Below, one piece after another: positions 8,637-17,770 of a stretch of 64,000 nucleotides of DNA. Position 1 is the stretch's first letter. Each line of letters opens with the position of its first letter. The DNA comes from Sphingobium yanoikuyae (GTDB taxonomy: Bacteria > Pseudomonadota > Alphaproteobacteria > Sphingomonadales > Sphingomonadaceae), in the NCBI RefSeq assembly GCF_034424525.1, contig NZ_CP139979.1, forward strand, positions 434,001 through 498,000. The letters run 5' to 3'. A program made the position numbers and the translations under genes. Under the pieces are notes generated by a model. The model saw nothing but the letters and a program-made list of their open reading frames with translations. It did not search any database and was not told where the DNA came from.

Positions 8637-9845
8637 TCAAACCGATCTGCCTTGTGCCGCTGTCGGATCCTCAAGAAAGGTCTCCGGAATCGAAAAATGA
8701 TCGGTGATTGACCGCATAAGATTGTAAACGACGGGATGGTCGGCTTCGAACGTTTCCCAATGCAGTTCGGATTTGTTGAACGAAGTCGTGAAGAAATGCT
8801 GCTGTGGGTCAGGCTCGATATTGCTGACATAATGATACGGATGGTTCGTCACGAGGACGAAGGCATTGCGCTCGGGTGCATCGCGAAACTCCCTCTGCAT
8901 TTCGAGTTTTTTTAGCGAGCTGCGAAATGCCCTGATCCATGGCGCCTTTATATCGTTCCTGTGCCAAGGTGGTCTATTTACGTCGATGAAAATCAGTCGC
9001 TCGTCTTCAGCAGGTTTTTGCATCGCGGCGGCGACGAGCTTCGCGTCGATTTTCAAAACCACCTTGTCGAGCATCGCCTGGAGATAGTCGAAGTAGGGAC
9101 GATGCTTACGTTTTGCCTCAATCCAATAAGTCTTGCCTGTTTCCTTGTGCGTAGCAATCCCTTCGCCATGCTTCGACGATCGATCGTCCTCGTCCGCGAA
9201 TTCGAGCGAAAAGCCGGCTCGTGCAAGGGTTGCGGCGACCCATAATTCATAGCGCGCGCCTTCGAATTGGTCGGGATGACGCAGCCGCGCCATGAGCTTG
9301 GCCGAGAGGTTCATCGCTTGCATCATGCAGAAGACATCATAGGCGATCGAACGAAACGCGAGCGTCGATCCGACCTCATTTCCAAGCTCAAAACGCGTGA
9401 AAAAACCTTCTTCGTCAAGTTCGCGGATACAGATATCGCGATACCAATCCACGAGAATGTGGCGGTGACCATCTGCCTTCTCGTTCTCTTGGTCGAACCA
9501 ATCTGCACCGAGTTCCTGAATGAGGAGATTGTACAGGAAACCATACCAGCTTTGCTCGGTTGGAACCTCATATAGCCGATTGCCAGCGGACACTATCCGC
9601 TGGCCTTGCCAACGCAAGGTGGCGGACGGCGGCGTCGCACCATAGCGGAGCGGCCATTCATTGCGTGCCCGCATATGGGCATAGGCCTTCTTAGCGGCCT
9701 CGACCAGACCTGAGGGCAATCCCGTTTCCTCTATTGGGAGTGGCGCCGCGCTTGGCGCTATGCTGTCGCAGCAATGCTTGTACTGTTCGCCGCTGCCACA
9801 TTGGCACAGCGCGTTGCTTCCTCCCCCATCCGATTGCGTCATCAT
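8637..9845 (-). CDS. SEC-C motif protein with possible PD-(D/E)XK nuclease core
   Basis: A 402-residue protein. The N-terminus has a zinc-binding SEC-C motif CQCGSGEQYKHCC (Cys at about 14, 16, 25, 26). The C-terminal half has a helix RYELWVAATLARAG followed by SLEFADEDD and then KTYWIEAKRK (E243-x-K245). That order resembles the helix, acidic residue and ExK of restriction-endonuclease-like folds. The start ATG at 9843-9845 follows a good GGGGAG site; the frame stays open much further upstream by chance. Base composition is clearly more AT-rich than its neighbours, which suggests acquisition. SEC-C is often an appended metal-binding module; the nuclease reading is my inference from motif spacing. 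A DNA/RNA-processing or defence role is possible but unproven. Confidence 0.7.
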   Translation of the reverse strand: MMTQSDGGGSNALCQCGSGEQYKHCCDSIAPSAAPLPIEETGLPSGLVEAAKKAYAHMRARNEWPLRYGATPPSATLRWQGQRIVSAGNRLYEVPTEQSWYGFLYNLLIQELGADWFDQENEKADGHRHILVDWYRDICIRELDEEGFFTRFELGNEVGSTLAFRSIAYDVFCMMQAMNLSAKLMARLRHPDQFEGARYELWVAATLARAGFSLEFADEDDRSSKHGEGIATHKETGKTYWIEAKRKHRPYFDYLQAMLDKVVLKIDAKLVAAAMQKPAEDERLIFIDVNRPPWHRNDIKAPWIRAFRSSLKKLEMQREFRDAPERNAFVLVTNHPYHYVSNIEPDPQQHFFTTSFNKSELHWETFEADHPVVYNLMRSITDHFSIPETFLEDPTAAQGRSV

Positions 9846-10157
9846 GTCGCTCCCCATCGCGAGATTGGAGTGCGGGCATTCACTATGCAACGTTTTATCG
9901 AGATTTGCGCGACAGCGTCGCCATGTTTGGCAGCGATCAGCACAGCGCTTTCCACCGTGGGGCGTAACGCATGTCGGCAGTTTTACGCGGAGGGGGACGT
10001 ATTGCATATCCGCTTCCCACTTGCTCGTCAGGCGCGCGCCGAGCTTCCCCGTCCTGCCTGATAAGCTGAGCTTGTCAGACCCGTGGCTCGTTCCGCCTGT
10101 CGGTCCGTTTCCCGTTGCGCTAAGGGGACGCGCACCACGCACAGGGGAGATTGATCG
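9846..10157. other. Divergent intergenic region
   Basis: The 312 bases between the SEC-C gene (-) and the GST gene (+) must hold both promoters. I see no convincing gene, repeat or conserved operator in it. Open frames here are read-throughs of other frames. Confidence 0.5.
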
Positions 10158-10844
10158 ATGGCCTATACGCTCATCACCGCCAACCGGAATTATTCGAGCT
10201 GGTCGCTGCGGCCCTGGCTGCTGATGAAGGGGCTGGGGATCGATTTCGTCGATCGGATCGAGCCCTTTGCCGCGCCGGTCAATTACAGCGCCTTCCGCAG
10301 CTTTTCGCCGACGGGACAGGTGCCGGCGTTGATCGATGGCGACCGGACGGTCTGGGATTCGCTCGGCATCCTTCTCTATCTTGCCGATCGGCATGCGGGC
10401 GTCTGGCCCGCCGACGCCGATGCGCGGGCCTTTGCCCAGTGCGCGGTGGCGGAAATGCACAGCGGCTTTTCCGCGCTGCGGTCGACCTGCACGATGAATG
10501 TCGGGGTGCGGGTGGAGCTGAACCTGATCGAGCCGGCGCTGAACAAGGATATCGCCCGGCTGCGCGAACTCTGGGAGCAGGGACTGGCGCGCTTTGGCGG
10601 GCCCTATCTGGCTGGCGCCGATTTCAGCGCGCTCGACGCCTTCTATGCGCCGGTCGCCTTCCGGGTGCGCAGCTATGGCCTGGATGTCGGGCCGATCGCG
10701 CGCGGCTGGGTCGAAACCATGCTGGCCCATCCCGCGATGCGCGAATGGGAACAGGCAGCGCTGGCCGAAACCTGGCGCGAGGAAGGCCATGAGGCGGAAC
10801 TGACGGCAGTCGGCCGCGTGGTTGAGGATTATCGCGCGGCGTAA
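10158..10844 (+). CDS. Glutathione S-transferase family protein
   Basis: A 228-residue soluble protein. The N-terminal thioredoxin-like half begins TLITANRNYSSWSLRPWLLM, where the Ser in the NYSSWSLRP region would contact glutathione. It continues with the SPTGQVPALIDGDRTVWDSLGILLYLAD segment, whose cis-Pro (VPAL) and D/S pair are typical of glutathione binding. The all-helical C-terminal half contains FGGPYLAGADFSALDAFYAPVAFR, matching the GST C-terminal N-capping region. The start has a GGGGAG ribosome site 9-14 bases upstream. The gene stands alone between the SEC-C gene and leuC. Substrate cannot be predicted. Confidence 0.9.
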   Translation: MAYTLITANRNYSSWSLRPWLLMKGLGIDFVDRIEPFAAPVNYSAFRSFSPTGQVPALIDGDRTVWDSLGILLYLADRHAGVWPADADARAFAQCAVAEMHSGFSALRSTCTMNVGVRVELNLIEPALNKDIARLRELWEQGLARFGGPYLAGADFSALDAFYAPVAFRVRSYGLDVGPIARGWVETMLAHPAMREWEQAALAETWREEGHEAELTAVGRVVEDYRAA

Positions 10845-10943
10845 CATTATTGCTTCAGGCTTGCGAAAAACGCACATTTTCCATCGCAAGGCCTGTTTCT
10901 CCCCCTTTCCCCTGGCGCCTTACGGGTCTAGGGGGAGGGGACC

Positions 10944-12395
10944 ATGGTTAAGCCACGCACCCTCTATGAGAAGATCTGGGACGCGCATGTCGTTGAACGG
11001 CGTCCCGATGGAACCTGCCTGATCTATATCGATCGTCACCTCGTGCATGAAGTGACGAGCCCGCAGGCGTTTGAAGGACTTCGTCTCGCTGGACGAAAAG
11101 TGCGCCGGCCCGACCTGACCCTTGCGGTGCCCGACCATAATCTGCCGACCACGCCGCGCCGCGACGCGGATGGTCACCGCATCCCGATCGCCGACCCGGA
11201 AAGCGCGCAGCAGCTTGCCGCGCTGGAACGCAATGCGCCGGAATTCGGCGTGCGCCTGATCGGCGACGCGGACCCGGAACAGGGCATCGTCCATGTCGTC
11301 GGCCCGGAACAGGGCTTCACTTTGCCGGGCACCACTCTGGTCTGCGGCGACAGCCATACCAGTTCGCACGGCGCGCTGGGCGCGCTGGCCTTCGGCATCG
11401 GCACGTCCGAGGTCGAGCATGTGCTGGCGACCCAGACCCTGCTGCTGAAACAGTCGAAGACCATGCAGGTCGTGGTCGAGGGCGCGCTGGGCTATGGCGT
11501 CACGCCCAAGGATGTGGCGCTGGCGATCTGTGGCACGATCGGCACCGCTGGCGGCACCGGATATGTCATGGAATATCGCGGATCGGTGTTCCGCGACATG
11601 TCGATCGAGGGCCGCCTGACCGTCGCCAACATGTCGATCGAGGCGGGCGCCCGGTCCGGCCTGTTCGCGCCGGACGAGAAGACCTTCGCCTATATCGAGG
11701 GCCGTCCAATGGCGCCCAGGGGCGCCGACTGGAATGCGGCCGTCGCCTGGTGGAAGACGCTGCACACCGATGAAGGCGCGGTGTTCGACAAGACGGTCGT
11801 GATCGACGCGGCCGACATCGTCCCCAACGTCACCTGGGGCACCAGCCCTGAGGATGTGGTGCCGGTGACCGGCGTGGTGCCCGATCCGGAAAGCTTCGCC
11901 GATGCGTCGAAGCGCGCCGCCGCGCACAAGTCGCTCGACTATATGGGCCTGTCCGCCGGGCAGAAGATGGAAGATGTCGCGATCGAGCATGTCTTCATCG
12001 GCAGCTGCACCAACAGTCGGATCGAGGATCTGCGCGCCGCCGCCGGCCTGCTGAAGGGGCGGCATATCGCCGCCGGCATCAAGCATGCGATGGTCGTGCC
12101 GGGGTCGGGCCTGGTCAAGCGCATGGCCGAGGCCGAGGGGCTGGACCGCATCTTCCTCGACGCCGGTTTCGAATGGCGCGAGCCGGGCTGTTCGGCGTGT
12201 CTGGGCATGAACCCGGACAAGGTGCCGGCCGGCGAACGCTGCGCATCGACCAGCAACCGCAACTTCATGGGCCGCCAGGGGCCGGGATCGCGCACGCATC
12301 TGGTCTCGCCGGAAATGGCGGCGGCCGCGGCGCTGACTGGCCGGTTGACCGATGTGCGCGCATTGATGGGTGAAAAAGAGGGGATGGTCGCATGA
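10944..12395 (+). CDS. leuC: 3-Isopropylmalate dehydratase large subunit
   Basis: A 483-residue aconitase-family subunit that, with LeuD, isomerises 2-isopropylmalate to 3-isopropylmalate in leucine biosynthesis. The three [4Fe-4S] cysteines are visible: C355 in SCTNSR, and C416 and C419 in [40 protein letters not shown] is the usual substrate-binding region. A strong AGGGGGAGGGG ribosome site precedes the ATG. Its last codons overlap the start of a 37-codon ORF that separates it from leuD, an uncommon arrangement. No other leu gene is within the window. Confidence 0.98.
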   Translation: MVKPRTLYEKIWDAHVVERRPDGTCLIYIDRHLVHEVTSPQAFEGLRLAGRKVRRPDLTLAVPDHNLPTTPRRDADGHRIPIADPESAQQLAALERNAPEFGVRLIGDADPEQGIVHVVGPEQGFTLPGTTLVCGDSHTSSHGALGALAFGIGTSEVEHVLATQTLLLKQSKTMQVVVEGALGYGVTPKDVALAICGTIGTAGGTGYVMEYRGSVFRDMSIEGRLTVANMSIEAGARSGLFAPDEKTFAYIEGRPMAPRGADWNAAVAWWKTLHTDEGAVFDKTVVIDAADIVPNVTWGTSPEDVVPVTGVVPDPESFADASKRAAAHKSLDYMGLSAGQKMEDVAIEHVFIGSCTNSRIEDLRAAAGLLKGRHIAAGIKHAMVVPGSGLVKRMAEAEGLDRIFLDAGFEWREPGCSACLGMNPDKVPAGERCASTSNRNFMGRQGPGSRTHLVSPEMAAAAALTGRLTDVRALMGEKEGMVA

Positions 12396-12505
12396 AGAAG
12401 GTATTCTGGGTGCTGGCGCTGGGTGCGCTGGCCAGTGCGGCGATGGCCGCGACGCTGGGCCGCGCCGAGGACGGTCCCGCGATGGAGGCGAAGCGGGCGC
12501 ACTGA
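12392..12505 (+). CDS. 37-residue hydrophobic peptide encoded between leuC and leuD
   Basis: The ORF starts at an ATG that overlaps the leuC stop as ATGA, and ends at a TGA that overlaps the leuD start as TGATG. It has its own ribosome site, GAGGGG at 12378-12383, eight bases before the ATG. The peptide starts MKK, continues with a hydrophobic run ([20 protein letters not shown], residues 4-23) and ends in a charged tail [14 protein letters not shown]. This looks like a signal anchor or single membrane segment. Without it leuD would lack a well-spaced ribosome site (GGAGG is 16 bases before its ATG), so translation of the small ORF probably drives leuD. Function unknown; it may be purely a coupling device or a real membrane peptide. 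Confidence 0.6.
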   Translation: MKKVFWVLALGALASAAMAATLGRAEDGPAMEAKRAH

Positions 12506-13098
12506 TGGACAAGCTGACTACCGTTGACGGCCGGGCCTATCCGTTCGGGATGAAGAATGTCGACACCGACATCGTCATCCCGGCGCATTGGCTCAAGACG
12601 ATTTCGCGCGCCGGCCTTGGCAAAGGCGCGTTCGAGGTGCTGCGCAAGGAACCGGGCAATGTCTTTGACGATCCCGAATATGCCGGCAGCCCGATCCTGA
12701 TCGCGGGCGACAATTTCGGCTGCGGCTCCAGCCGTGAACATGCCGCCTGGGCGCTTGGCGACCTGGGCATCAAGGTGGTGATCGCGCCGAGCTTCTCCGA
12801 CATCTTCTCGGGCAATGCGTTCAAGAACGGCATATTGACCGTGGTGTTGCCGCAGGAGGCGATCGACCGGCTGATGGAGGTCGCCAAGACCGACCCGATC
12901 CATGTCGATCTGGAGCAGCAGAGCGTCACCACCCAATATCAGGATCGCTTCAGCTTCGAGATCGATCCGTTCCGCAAGCATTGCCTGCTGGGCGGCCTCG
13001 ACGAGATCGGCCTGACCCTGGACGAGGCGGATGTGATCGACGCGTTCGAGGCGAAGGATGCGGCTTTGCGCCCCTGGCTGGTGCCGGCCGTTGCCTAA
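12505..13098 (+). CDS. leuD: 3-Isopropylmalate dehydratase small subunit
   Basis: A 197-residue swivel-domain subunit partnering LeuC. Conserved segments include [18 protein letters not shown] near the N-terminus, [17 protein letters not shown] (about residues 70-86), and [18 protein letters not shown]. The ATG shares a base with the stop of the preceding 37-codon ORF, so the two are translationally coupled. Length is normal for the proteobacterial LeuD subfamily. Confidence 0.97.
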   Translation: MDKLTTVDGRAYPFGMKNVDTDIVIPAHWLKTISRAGLGKGAFEVLRKEPGNVFDDPEYAGSPILIAGDNFGCGSSREHAAWALGDLGIKVVIAPSFSDIFSGNAFKNGILTVVLPQEAIDRLMEVAKTDPIHVDLEQQSVTTQYQDRFSFEIDPFRKHCLLGGLDEIGLTLDEADVIDAFEAKDAALRPWLVPAVA

Positions 13099-13155
13099 AG
13101 GCGCGGTTCCGCCTATCTCTGAACGCGACAGACGCATTTCAACAGGGCTTCACGC

Positions 13156-13479
13156 ATGACCACTTTCGACGACCGCGAGCGCGCATTTGAAAATATGTTC
13201 GCGCACGACCAGGAGATGCAGTTCCGCATCCAGGCGCGCCGCAACCGCCTGCTGGGCGAATGGGCGGCCGCGAAGATGGGCCTGACGCCTGAGGAAACCG
13301 ACGCCTATGCCAAGGCCGTCGTGCAGGCCGATTTCGAGGAAGCGGGCGACGAGGATGTCATCCGCAAGCTGTTGGGCGACATGACCCAGGCCGGCCTCGA
13401 CATCGACGAAGCCGGCGTGCGCACCGCGCTCGACGAGCAGGCGGTGATCGCCCGCCGCATGTTCATCGAAGCGCAGTAA
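13156..13479 (+). CDS. ATP synthase inhibitor zeta subunit (DUF1476)
   Basis: A 107-residue helical protein that matches the alphaproteobacterial DUF1476 family from the first residues (TTFDDRERAFENMFAHDQEMQFRIQARRNRLLGEWAA). In Paracoccus this family is the zeta subunit, which inserts its N-terminal helix into F1 and blocks ATP hydrolysis. The N-terminal inhibitory segment is intact here. The gene is not next to ATP synthase genes but lies between leuD and bolA, an order I associate with sphingomonads. Identification is confident; inhibitor activity of this homologue is inferred, since homologues differ in potency. Confidence 0.88.
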   Translation: MTTFDDRERAFENMFAHDQEMQFRIQARRNRLLGEWAAAKMGLTPEETDAYAKAVVQADFEEAGDEDVIRKLLGDMTQAGLDIDEAGVRTALDEQAVIARRMFIEAQ

Positions 13480-13492
13480 GGCAGGTATCGCC

Positions 13493-13726
13493 ATGCCGAT
13501 GGCAGCAGACGATATTGCCGAGATGATCAAGACCGCGATCCCGGATGCGCAGGTCGAGATTACCGACCTGGCCGGCGACGGCGATCATTATGCGGCGAAG
13601 GTCGTGTCCGAGAGCTTTCGGGGCATGAGCCGGGTGGCGCAGCAGCGCGCAGTCTATGCGGCGCTGGGCGGACGCATGGGCGGGGTGCTTCACGCCTTGC
13701 AACTGACCACCGCCGTTCCCAACTAA
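13493..13726 (+). CDS. BolA family protein
   Basis: A 77-residue protein with the BolA fold: AQVEITDLAGDGDHYAAKVVSESFRGMSRVAQQRAVYAALGGRMGGVLHALQLTT. The conserved FRGMSRVAQQR helix and the C-terminal HALQL strand with its His are present; that His can help coordinate a shared Fe-S cluster. BolA proteins pair with monothiol glutaredoxins, and one follows 64 bases downstream. The role is therefore probably iron-sulfur trafficking or iron sensing, not transcription. An internal Met (MAADD) is an alternative start two residues in. Confidence 0.92.
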   Translation: MPMAADDIAEMIKTAIPDAQVEITDLAGDGDHYAAKVVSESFRGMSRVAQQRAVYAALGGRMGGVLHALQLTTAVPN

Positions 13727-13790
13727 CCGCCATAGCGACATATGCGTCCGCCGCGCGGCGACGCCAGACAAGAGAATTGGACCCAGTGAA

Positions 13791-14123
13791 ATGACCGACG
13801 CCGTGCAGCAGCGGATCGCCGACATCGTCAACGGTAATGACGTGGTGCTCTTCATGAAGGGCACGCCGCTCTTCCCCCAGTGCGGCTTTTCCAGCCGCGC
13901 GATCGCGATCCTGGAGCATCTGGGCGTGAATTACGAGACGGTCGACGTGCTGCAGGACCAGGCGGTCCGCCAGGGCATCAAGACCTTCTCCGACTGGCCG
14001 ACCATTCCCCAGCTCTATGTGAAGGGCGAATTTGTCGGCGGCAGCGACATTATGATGGAAATGTACGAGGCTGGCGAGCTTCAGCAGTTGATGACCGACA
14101 ACGGCGTCGCTGCGGCGAACTGA
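13791..14123 (+). CDS. grxD: Monothiol glutaredoxin, Grx4 type
   Basis: A 110-residue glutaredoxin with the single-cysteine active site CGFS in PLFPQCGFSSRAI. The TIPQLYVKGEFVGGSDIMMEM segment has the cis-Pro and the GG/SD glutathione-binding residues. Grx4-type proteins bind a [2Fe-2S] cluster with glutathione and form complexes with BolA proteins, whose gene precedes it. Together with the [4Fe-4S] enzyme LeuC and the BolA gene this makes an iron-sulfur-linked cluster. A clear terminator follows. Confidence 0.95.
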   Translation: MTDAVQQRIADIVNGNDVVLFMKGTPLFPQCGFSSRAIAILEHLGVNYETVDVLQDQAVRQGIKTFSDWPTIPQLYVKGEFVGGSDIMMEMYEAGELQQLMTDNGVAAAN

Positions 14124-14150
14124 TCGCCGGCTCAGGGCGAAAGATCGAGG

Positions 14151-14180
14151 GGGCGGTCCGCTGGTCGGGCCGCCCTTTTT
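14151..14180 (+). terminator. Intrinsic terminator after grxD
   Basis: GGGCGGTCCG (14151-14160) pairs with the inverted CGGGCCGCCC (14166-14175) around a five-base loop, followed by five T residues. It ends the leuC-grxD transcript. Confidence 0.85.
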
Positions 14181-14600
14181 GCTGTGCGCTGGGGAAAGGG
14201 CCACCGGGTGGGGGATGCCGGCGGAGACCATGCCAGCATCCCCCAGGGTAGTTGAACGGTGGGTGTGCATCAGAACATTCAATCGCCGTGCCACAAGGGC
14301 AGAAGCGCGCAAAACCGCCTGGGACGAGGGTTAATGCGCGATGCTGGTCGGCCCGAAGTGTAAACCTGGCCGACGATCCGGGGGCAGGGCAGGCCGGCAT
14401 TGCATTGTAATTGGCGGAGAGGAAGGCGCAGTAAAACGGCTGGCCTTTGCTGGCGTTCATCTTTCCGTCGCAGAAGCATCATTGGATATGCAGCTTGCGC
14501 TTCTCTGTTTTTCGGGAGCATGCTAGGAAGCGGCCAGGGCCGATCCTGCCAGTCAGTGGGGGCAAGGCTGGTCCGGGGGTTCTTGCGCGGTTGGGGTACT
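14181..14600 (+). other. Leader/promoter region of the type I secretion operon
   Basis: About 420 bases without a supported gene. It contains an inverted repeat with perfect 10-base arms TGGGGGATGC (14209-14218) and GCATCCCCCA (14236-14245), followed by less GC-rich sequence. The secretion operon promoter should lie here. The TolC-like frame is open back to 14400, so part of this stretch could be coding if an upstream start is used. Confidence 0.45.
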
Positions 14601-16049
14601 GTGCCATTGTCATGTTTCATCTGGCGGACTGAAGGGCGTTTCCTTCGGCAGAGCAGGGCTGTCGCTCTGCTTCTTGGCCTGTCCTGCGTCAGCGGTATCG
14701 CCGTGGCGCAGGAGCGGTTGGTGCTGCCGTCCAATCCGCATCCTTTTTCAGCGCCTGCGCTGGATGATCCGTTGCTGGCGCTGGTGCATCAGAATGGCAC
14801 CGATCCGCTGTTCCGCACGGAAATCGCATCGGCAGTCCAAAATCATGTGCTGATCGACGAAGGCCATGCCGGCGAAGACGAAGCCAAGGCCGCGCGGGTC
14901 CAGGCGCGATCGCAGCTTTTCCCGACGGTGGATCTGACGGTGGACGCCAACCGTTCGCTGGCGCGCAATTTTTCCAACGATCCCGGTAACATCATCGAAC
15001 GGTCCCGACCGGAAGGCCGCACCGACGCGACCGCATCGGTGCGGCAGCGACTGCTCGATTTCGGGGCGACGTCGAGCCGGATCAGCGCCGGCAATGCGCG
15101 CGTGGAAGCCGCGCGGTCCACCACCCAAAGCTATGGCCTGGATGTCGCGATCCGTACGATCACGGCCTGGTATTCGATCCTGGCGCAGAAGCTGCTGGAA
15201 CAGGCGGCTCTCGAATATATCGAGCGCCAGGACCGGTTCCGGCGGTCGATGGAAAAGCGCATCGCCCAGGGGTTTTCGGCGCGGGGCGATCTGCCGCGCA
15301 TCGACAGTTCGATCGCGAATGTCCGCACCAGGCTGGCATCGTTCCGTCGCGACCGGGCGAGCGCGGAGGCGCAATATCTGTCGCTGACGGGCCATGATGC
15401 GCCGGCAGCGCTTGCCCGCGCGCCGCTGCCCCGGACCGATGTCGAGGCGCCCGACATGCTGGAAGATATCGTCATGCGATCTCCGATCGTGATGCGCGCC
15501 GATGCCGAGGCGCGGGCCGCGCGACAGGATGCGCGCGCGACGCGATCGGAACGTCTGCCCACGATTGCCGCCGGCGTGGATGCAGGTCGATATGGGGTGT
15601 TCGAAAGTCCGGATGACTATGATGTTCGCGGCCGCATCATCGTTCGTGCCCAGTTGGGCGCCGGCATCAATGCCCGTGCCGACCAGGCCAGCGCGCGGGC
15701 CGACGCCGCCGAAGCCTATGCCACGCGTGTGCGGCAGGAAGCGTTGCGCGATGCGCAGATGGCGCTGGCCGACGTCCGTGGACTGGAAGCGCAACTGGCA
15801 GCGGCGGAGGCGAGCTATCGGGCCAATCGCGATGCGCGCGATGTCGTCGCGACGCGGTTCGAAACCTCGCAGGGCACGCTCTATGACCTGCTCTATACCG
15901 AAGACAGCTATTTCTATTCCATCGCGACCCTGATCCAGACGCTGGCGGAACGCGACGTGTCGCGCTTTGCCCTGTTGGCCAAGAGCGGAACGCTGCTGGC
16001 CGACCTGGGAATCAATGTCGATGCTTCCGACCCAATGGTGAACCCGTGA
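14601..16049 (+). CDS. TolC family outer membrane protein of type I secretion system
   Basis: An outer-membrane channel protein. A signal-like hydrophobic stretch (AVALLLGLSCVSGIAVAQE) is followed by two repeated outer-membrane-efflux domains rich in long helices, for example RISAGNARVEAARSTTQSYGL and INARADQASARADAAEAYATRV; the second echoes the first, as in TolC. The start is uncertain: I use GTG at 14601, since the nearest in-frame ATG (14520) would put about 55 residues before the signal. The gene overlaps the ABC transporter gene by four bases, so it is the first gene of a three-gene secretion operon (outer membrane, ABC, fusion protein). LapE-like by context. Confidence 0.87.
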   Translation: MPLSCFIWRTEGRFLRQSRAVALLLGLSCVSGIAVAQERLVLPSNPHPFSAPALDDPLLALVHQNGTDPLFRTEIASAVQNHVLIDEGHAGEDEAKAARVQARSQLFPTVDLTVDANRSLARNFSNDPGNIIERSRPEGRTDATASVRQRLLDFGATSSRISAGNARVEAARSTTQSYGLDVAIRTITAWYSILAQKLLEQAALEYIERQDRFRRSMEKRIAQGFSARGDLPRIDSSIANVRTRLASFRRDRASAEAQYLSLTGHDAPAALARAPLPRTDVEAPDMLEDIVMRSPIVMRADAEARAARQDARATRSERLPTIAAGVDAGRYGVFESPDDYDVRGRIIVRAQLGAGINARADQASARADAAEAYATRVRQEALRDAQMALADVRGLEAQLAAAEASYRANRDARDVVATRFETSQGTLYDLLYTEDSYFYSIATLIQTLAERDVSRFALLAKSGTLLADLGINVDASDPMVNP

Positions 16050-17770
16050 CCGACCAGCCCTTGCTTGCCGCAGCCCGAGAGCGTTTTGCGCCCTGGCTGA
16101 TCGAACCCATGCTGCAGAACCGGCATATCTATATCAAGGTCGCGGCGGCAGCGGCGATGATCAACATCTTCGGGCTTGTCTCGTCGCTGTTCACCATGAC
16201 CGTCTATGACCGGGTGGTGCCCAATGATGCCTCCTCATCGCTGGTGGGGCTGAGCATCGGCTTGGCGATCGTCATCATCTTCGACTTCATCCTGCGACTG
16301 TTGCGGGTCTATTTCGTCGATATCGCCGGGGCCAACATCGACTATGAGGTGGGCGATACGCTGTTCGCCAAGCTGATGGCGTTGCGGCTCGACAAGCGAC
16401 GCGGATCGACCGGCACCCTGACCGGCCTGATGCGCGAACTGGAAACGCTGCGCGATTTCTTCGCCTCCGCCACCCTGACCGCGATCATCGACGTGCCCTT
16501 CGTGCTGGTGACGCTGACCGTGATCGCGCTGCTGGGCGGGGTGCTGGTGGTCCTGCCGCTGGCCATGATCCCGATCGTCGTGCTGGCGGGCCTGTTGAGC
16601 AACCCGGCGCTGGATCGCCTGTCGGCGCGGAGCCTGGGCGACGGCCTTGCCAAGCAGAATGTGCTGGTGGAAACCATCGGCAGCCTGGAAACGGTCAAGG
16701 CGATCGGTGCCGGGCCGATGCTCAATCAGCGCTGGCGCCGGGCGCTCAACCGCCATTCGCACAGCTCGCTTGGCCAGCGGCTGATCGCGTCGATCGCCGT
16801 CACCGTGGCAAGCAGCGCCAACACCATCGCCTATTGCGGGATCATCATCGTCGGCGTGGGCCTGTTGCGCAGCCATGACATCACGACCGGGGCGCTGCTT
16901 GCCTGTTCGGTGCTGTGCGGACGGGCGATTGCGCCGCTGGCGCAGATTGCGACCCTGTTGTCGCGCCTGTCGGCGACGCGCGTGGCCTATCGCCAGATCA
17001 ACGCGCTGATGCAGACCCCCAGTGAGGGGCCGGAAGGCGATGCGCTGCAACCGGTGGTGCAGGGGCGGATCGAACTGCGCAATGTCGCCTTCCGCTATCC
17101 CGGCGCGCCTGACAAGGCGCTGGACCAGGTCAGCATGACGGTCGCCGCCGGCGAGAAGATCGGCTTTCTTGGCCGGGTCGGATCGGGCAAGTCGACGCTG
17201 GCTCGCATGATATTGGGCCTGTACGAGCCGCAGGAAGGGGTAGTGCTGGTCGACGGCATCGATGTGCGGCAGTTCGATCCCGCCCATCTGCGCCGGCATA
17301 TCGGCGCCGCCATGCAGGACAATGTGCTGCTCGCCGGTTCGGTCCGCGAGAATATCTGCCTCGAACGCGAGCATGTCGGGCCCGACGAGATGCTGCGCGC
17401 GGCGGAAATCAGCGGCACCCATCGTTTCATGGGCCATATCACCAACGGCTATGACCTGAAGCTGGCCGATCGGGGCGATGGCCTGTCGGGCGGGCAGCGC
17501 CAGTCCATCTCGATCGCGCGGGCGCTGGCCGGGAGGCCGCCCATCCTGATCTTCGACGAACCCAGCAGCGCCATGGATGCGCAGACGGAGAATGAACTGA
17601 TCGCGAAGCTGCAGGACGAGATACAGGGACGGACATTCCTGCTGATCACGCATCGCACGTCGCTGTTGCGGCTGGTCGACCGGATCGTACTGCTGGAACA
17701 GGGGAAGGTCGCCATGGATGGCGCGCGCGACGCGGTGCTGCAGCGCCTGTCGAAGGGGCGGGTGGCATGA
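16046..17770 (+). CDS. Type I secretion ABC transporter (permease-ATPase fusion)
   Basis: A 574-residue half-transporter with an N-terminal membrane domain (about residues 30-310) and a C-terminal nucleotide-binding domain. The Walker A motif GRVGSGKST is at 376-384, the signature LSGGQRQ at 480-486, and Walker B ILIFDEP at 500-506. Compared with HlyB/LapB proteins of roughly 700 residues it has no N-terminal C39 or C39-like domain, since the membrane segments begin almost at once. It energises export of RTX-type proteins from cytoplasm to outside in one step. It overlaps both neighbours by four bases (ATGA). Probable cargo is the protease at 19156-23088 and the large RTX protein at 23838-31403. 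Confidence 0.93.
   Translation: MTDQPLLAAARERFAPWLIEPMLQNRHIYIKVAAAAAMINIFGLVSSLFTMTVYDRVVPNDASSSLVGLSIGLAIVIIFDFILRLLRVYFVDIAGANIDYEVGDTLFAKLMALRLDKRRGSTGTLTGLMRELETLRDFFASATLTAIIDVPFVLVTLTVIALLGGVLVVLPLAMIPIVVLAGLLSNPALDRLSARSLGDGLAKQNVLVETIGSLETVKAIGAGPMLNQRWRRALNRHSHSSLGQRLIASIAVTVASSANTIAYCGIIIVGVGLLRSHDITTGALLACSVLCGRAIAPLAQIATLLSRLSATRVAYRQINALMQTPSEGPEGDALQPVVQGRIELRNVAFRYPGAPDKALDQVSMTVAAGEKIGFLGRVGSGKSTLARMILGLYEPQEGVVLVDGIDVRQFDPAHLRRHIGAAMQDNVLLAGSVRENICLEREHVGPDEMLRAAEISGTHRFMGHITNGYDLKLADRGDGLSGGQRQSISIARALAGRPPILIFDEPSSAMDAQTENELIAKLQDEIQGRTFLLITHRTSLLRLVDRIVLLEQGKVAMDGARDAVLQRLSKGRVA

Noticed and set aside
9858..10889. Upstream extension of the SEC-C reading frame
   Set aside because: It is antisense to the GST gene and lacks conserved sequence. 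A good GGGGAG site sits just before the ATG at 9845.
14400..14600. Long N-terminal extension of the TolC-like protein
   Set aside because: It would place about 55-90 residues, rich in Arg and Cys, before the signal peptide. A GTG start at 14601 is more plausible, though unproven.
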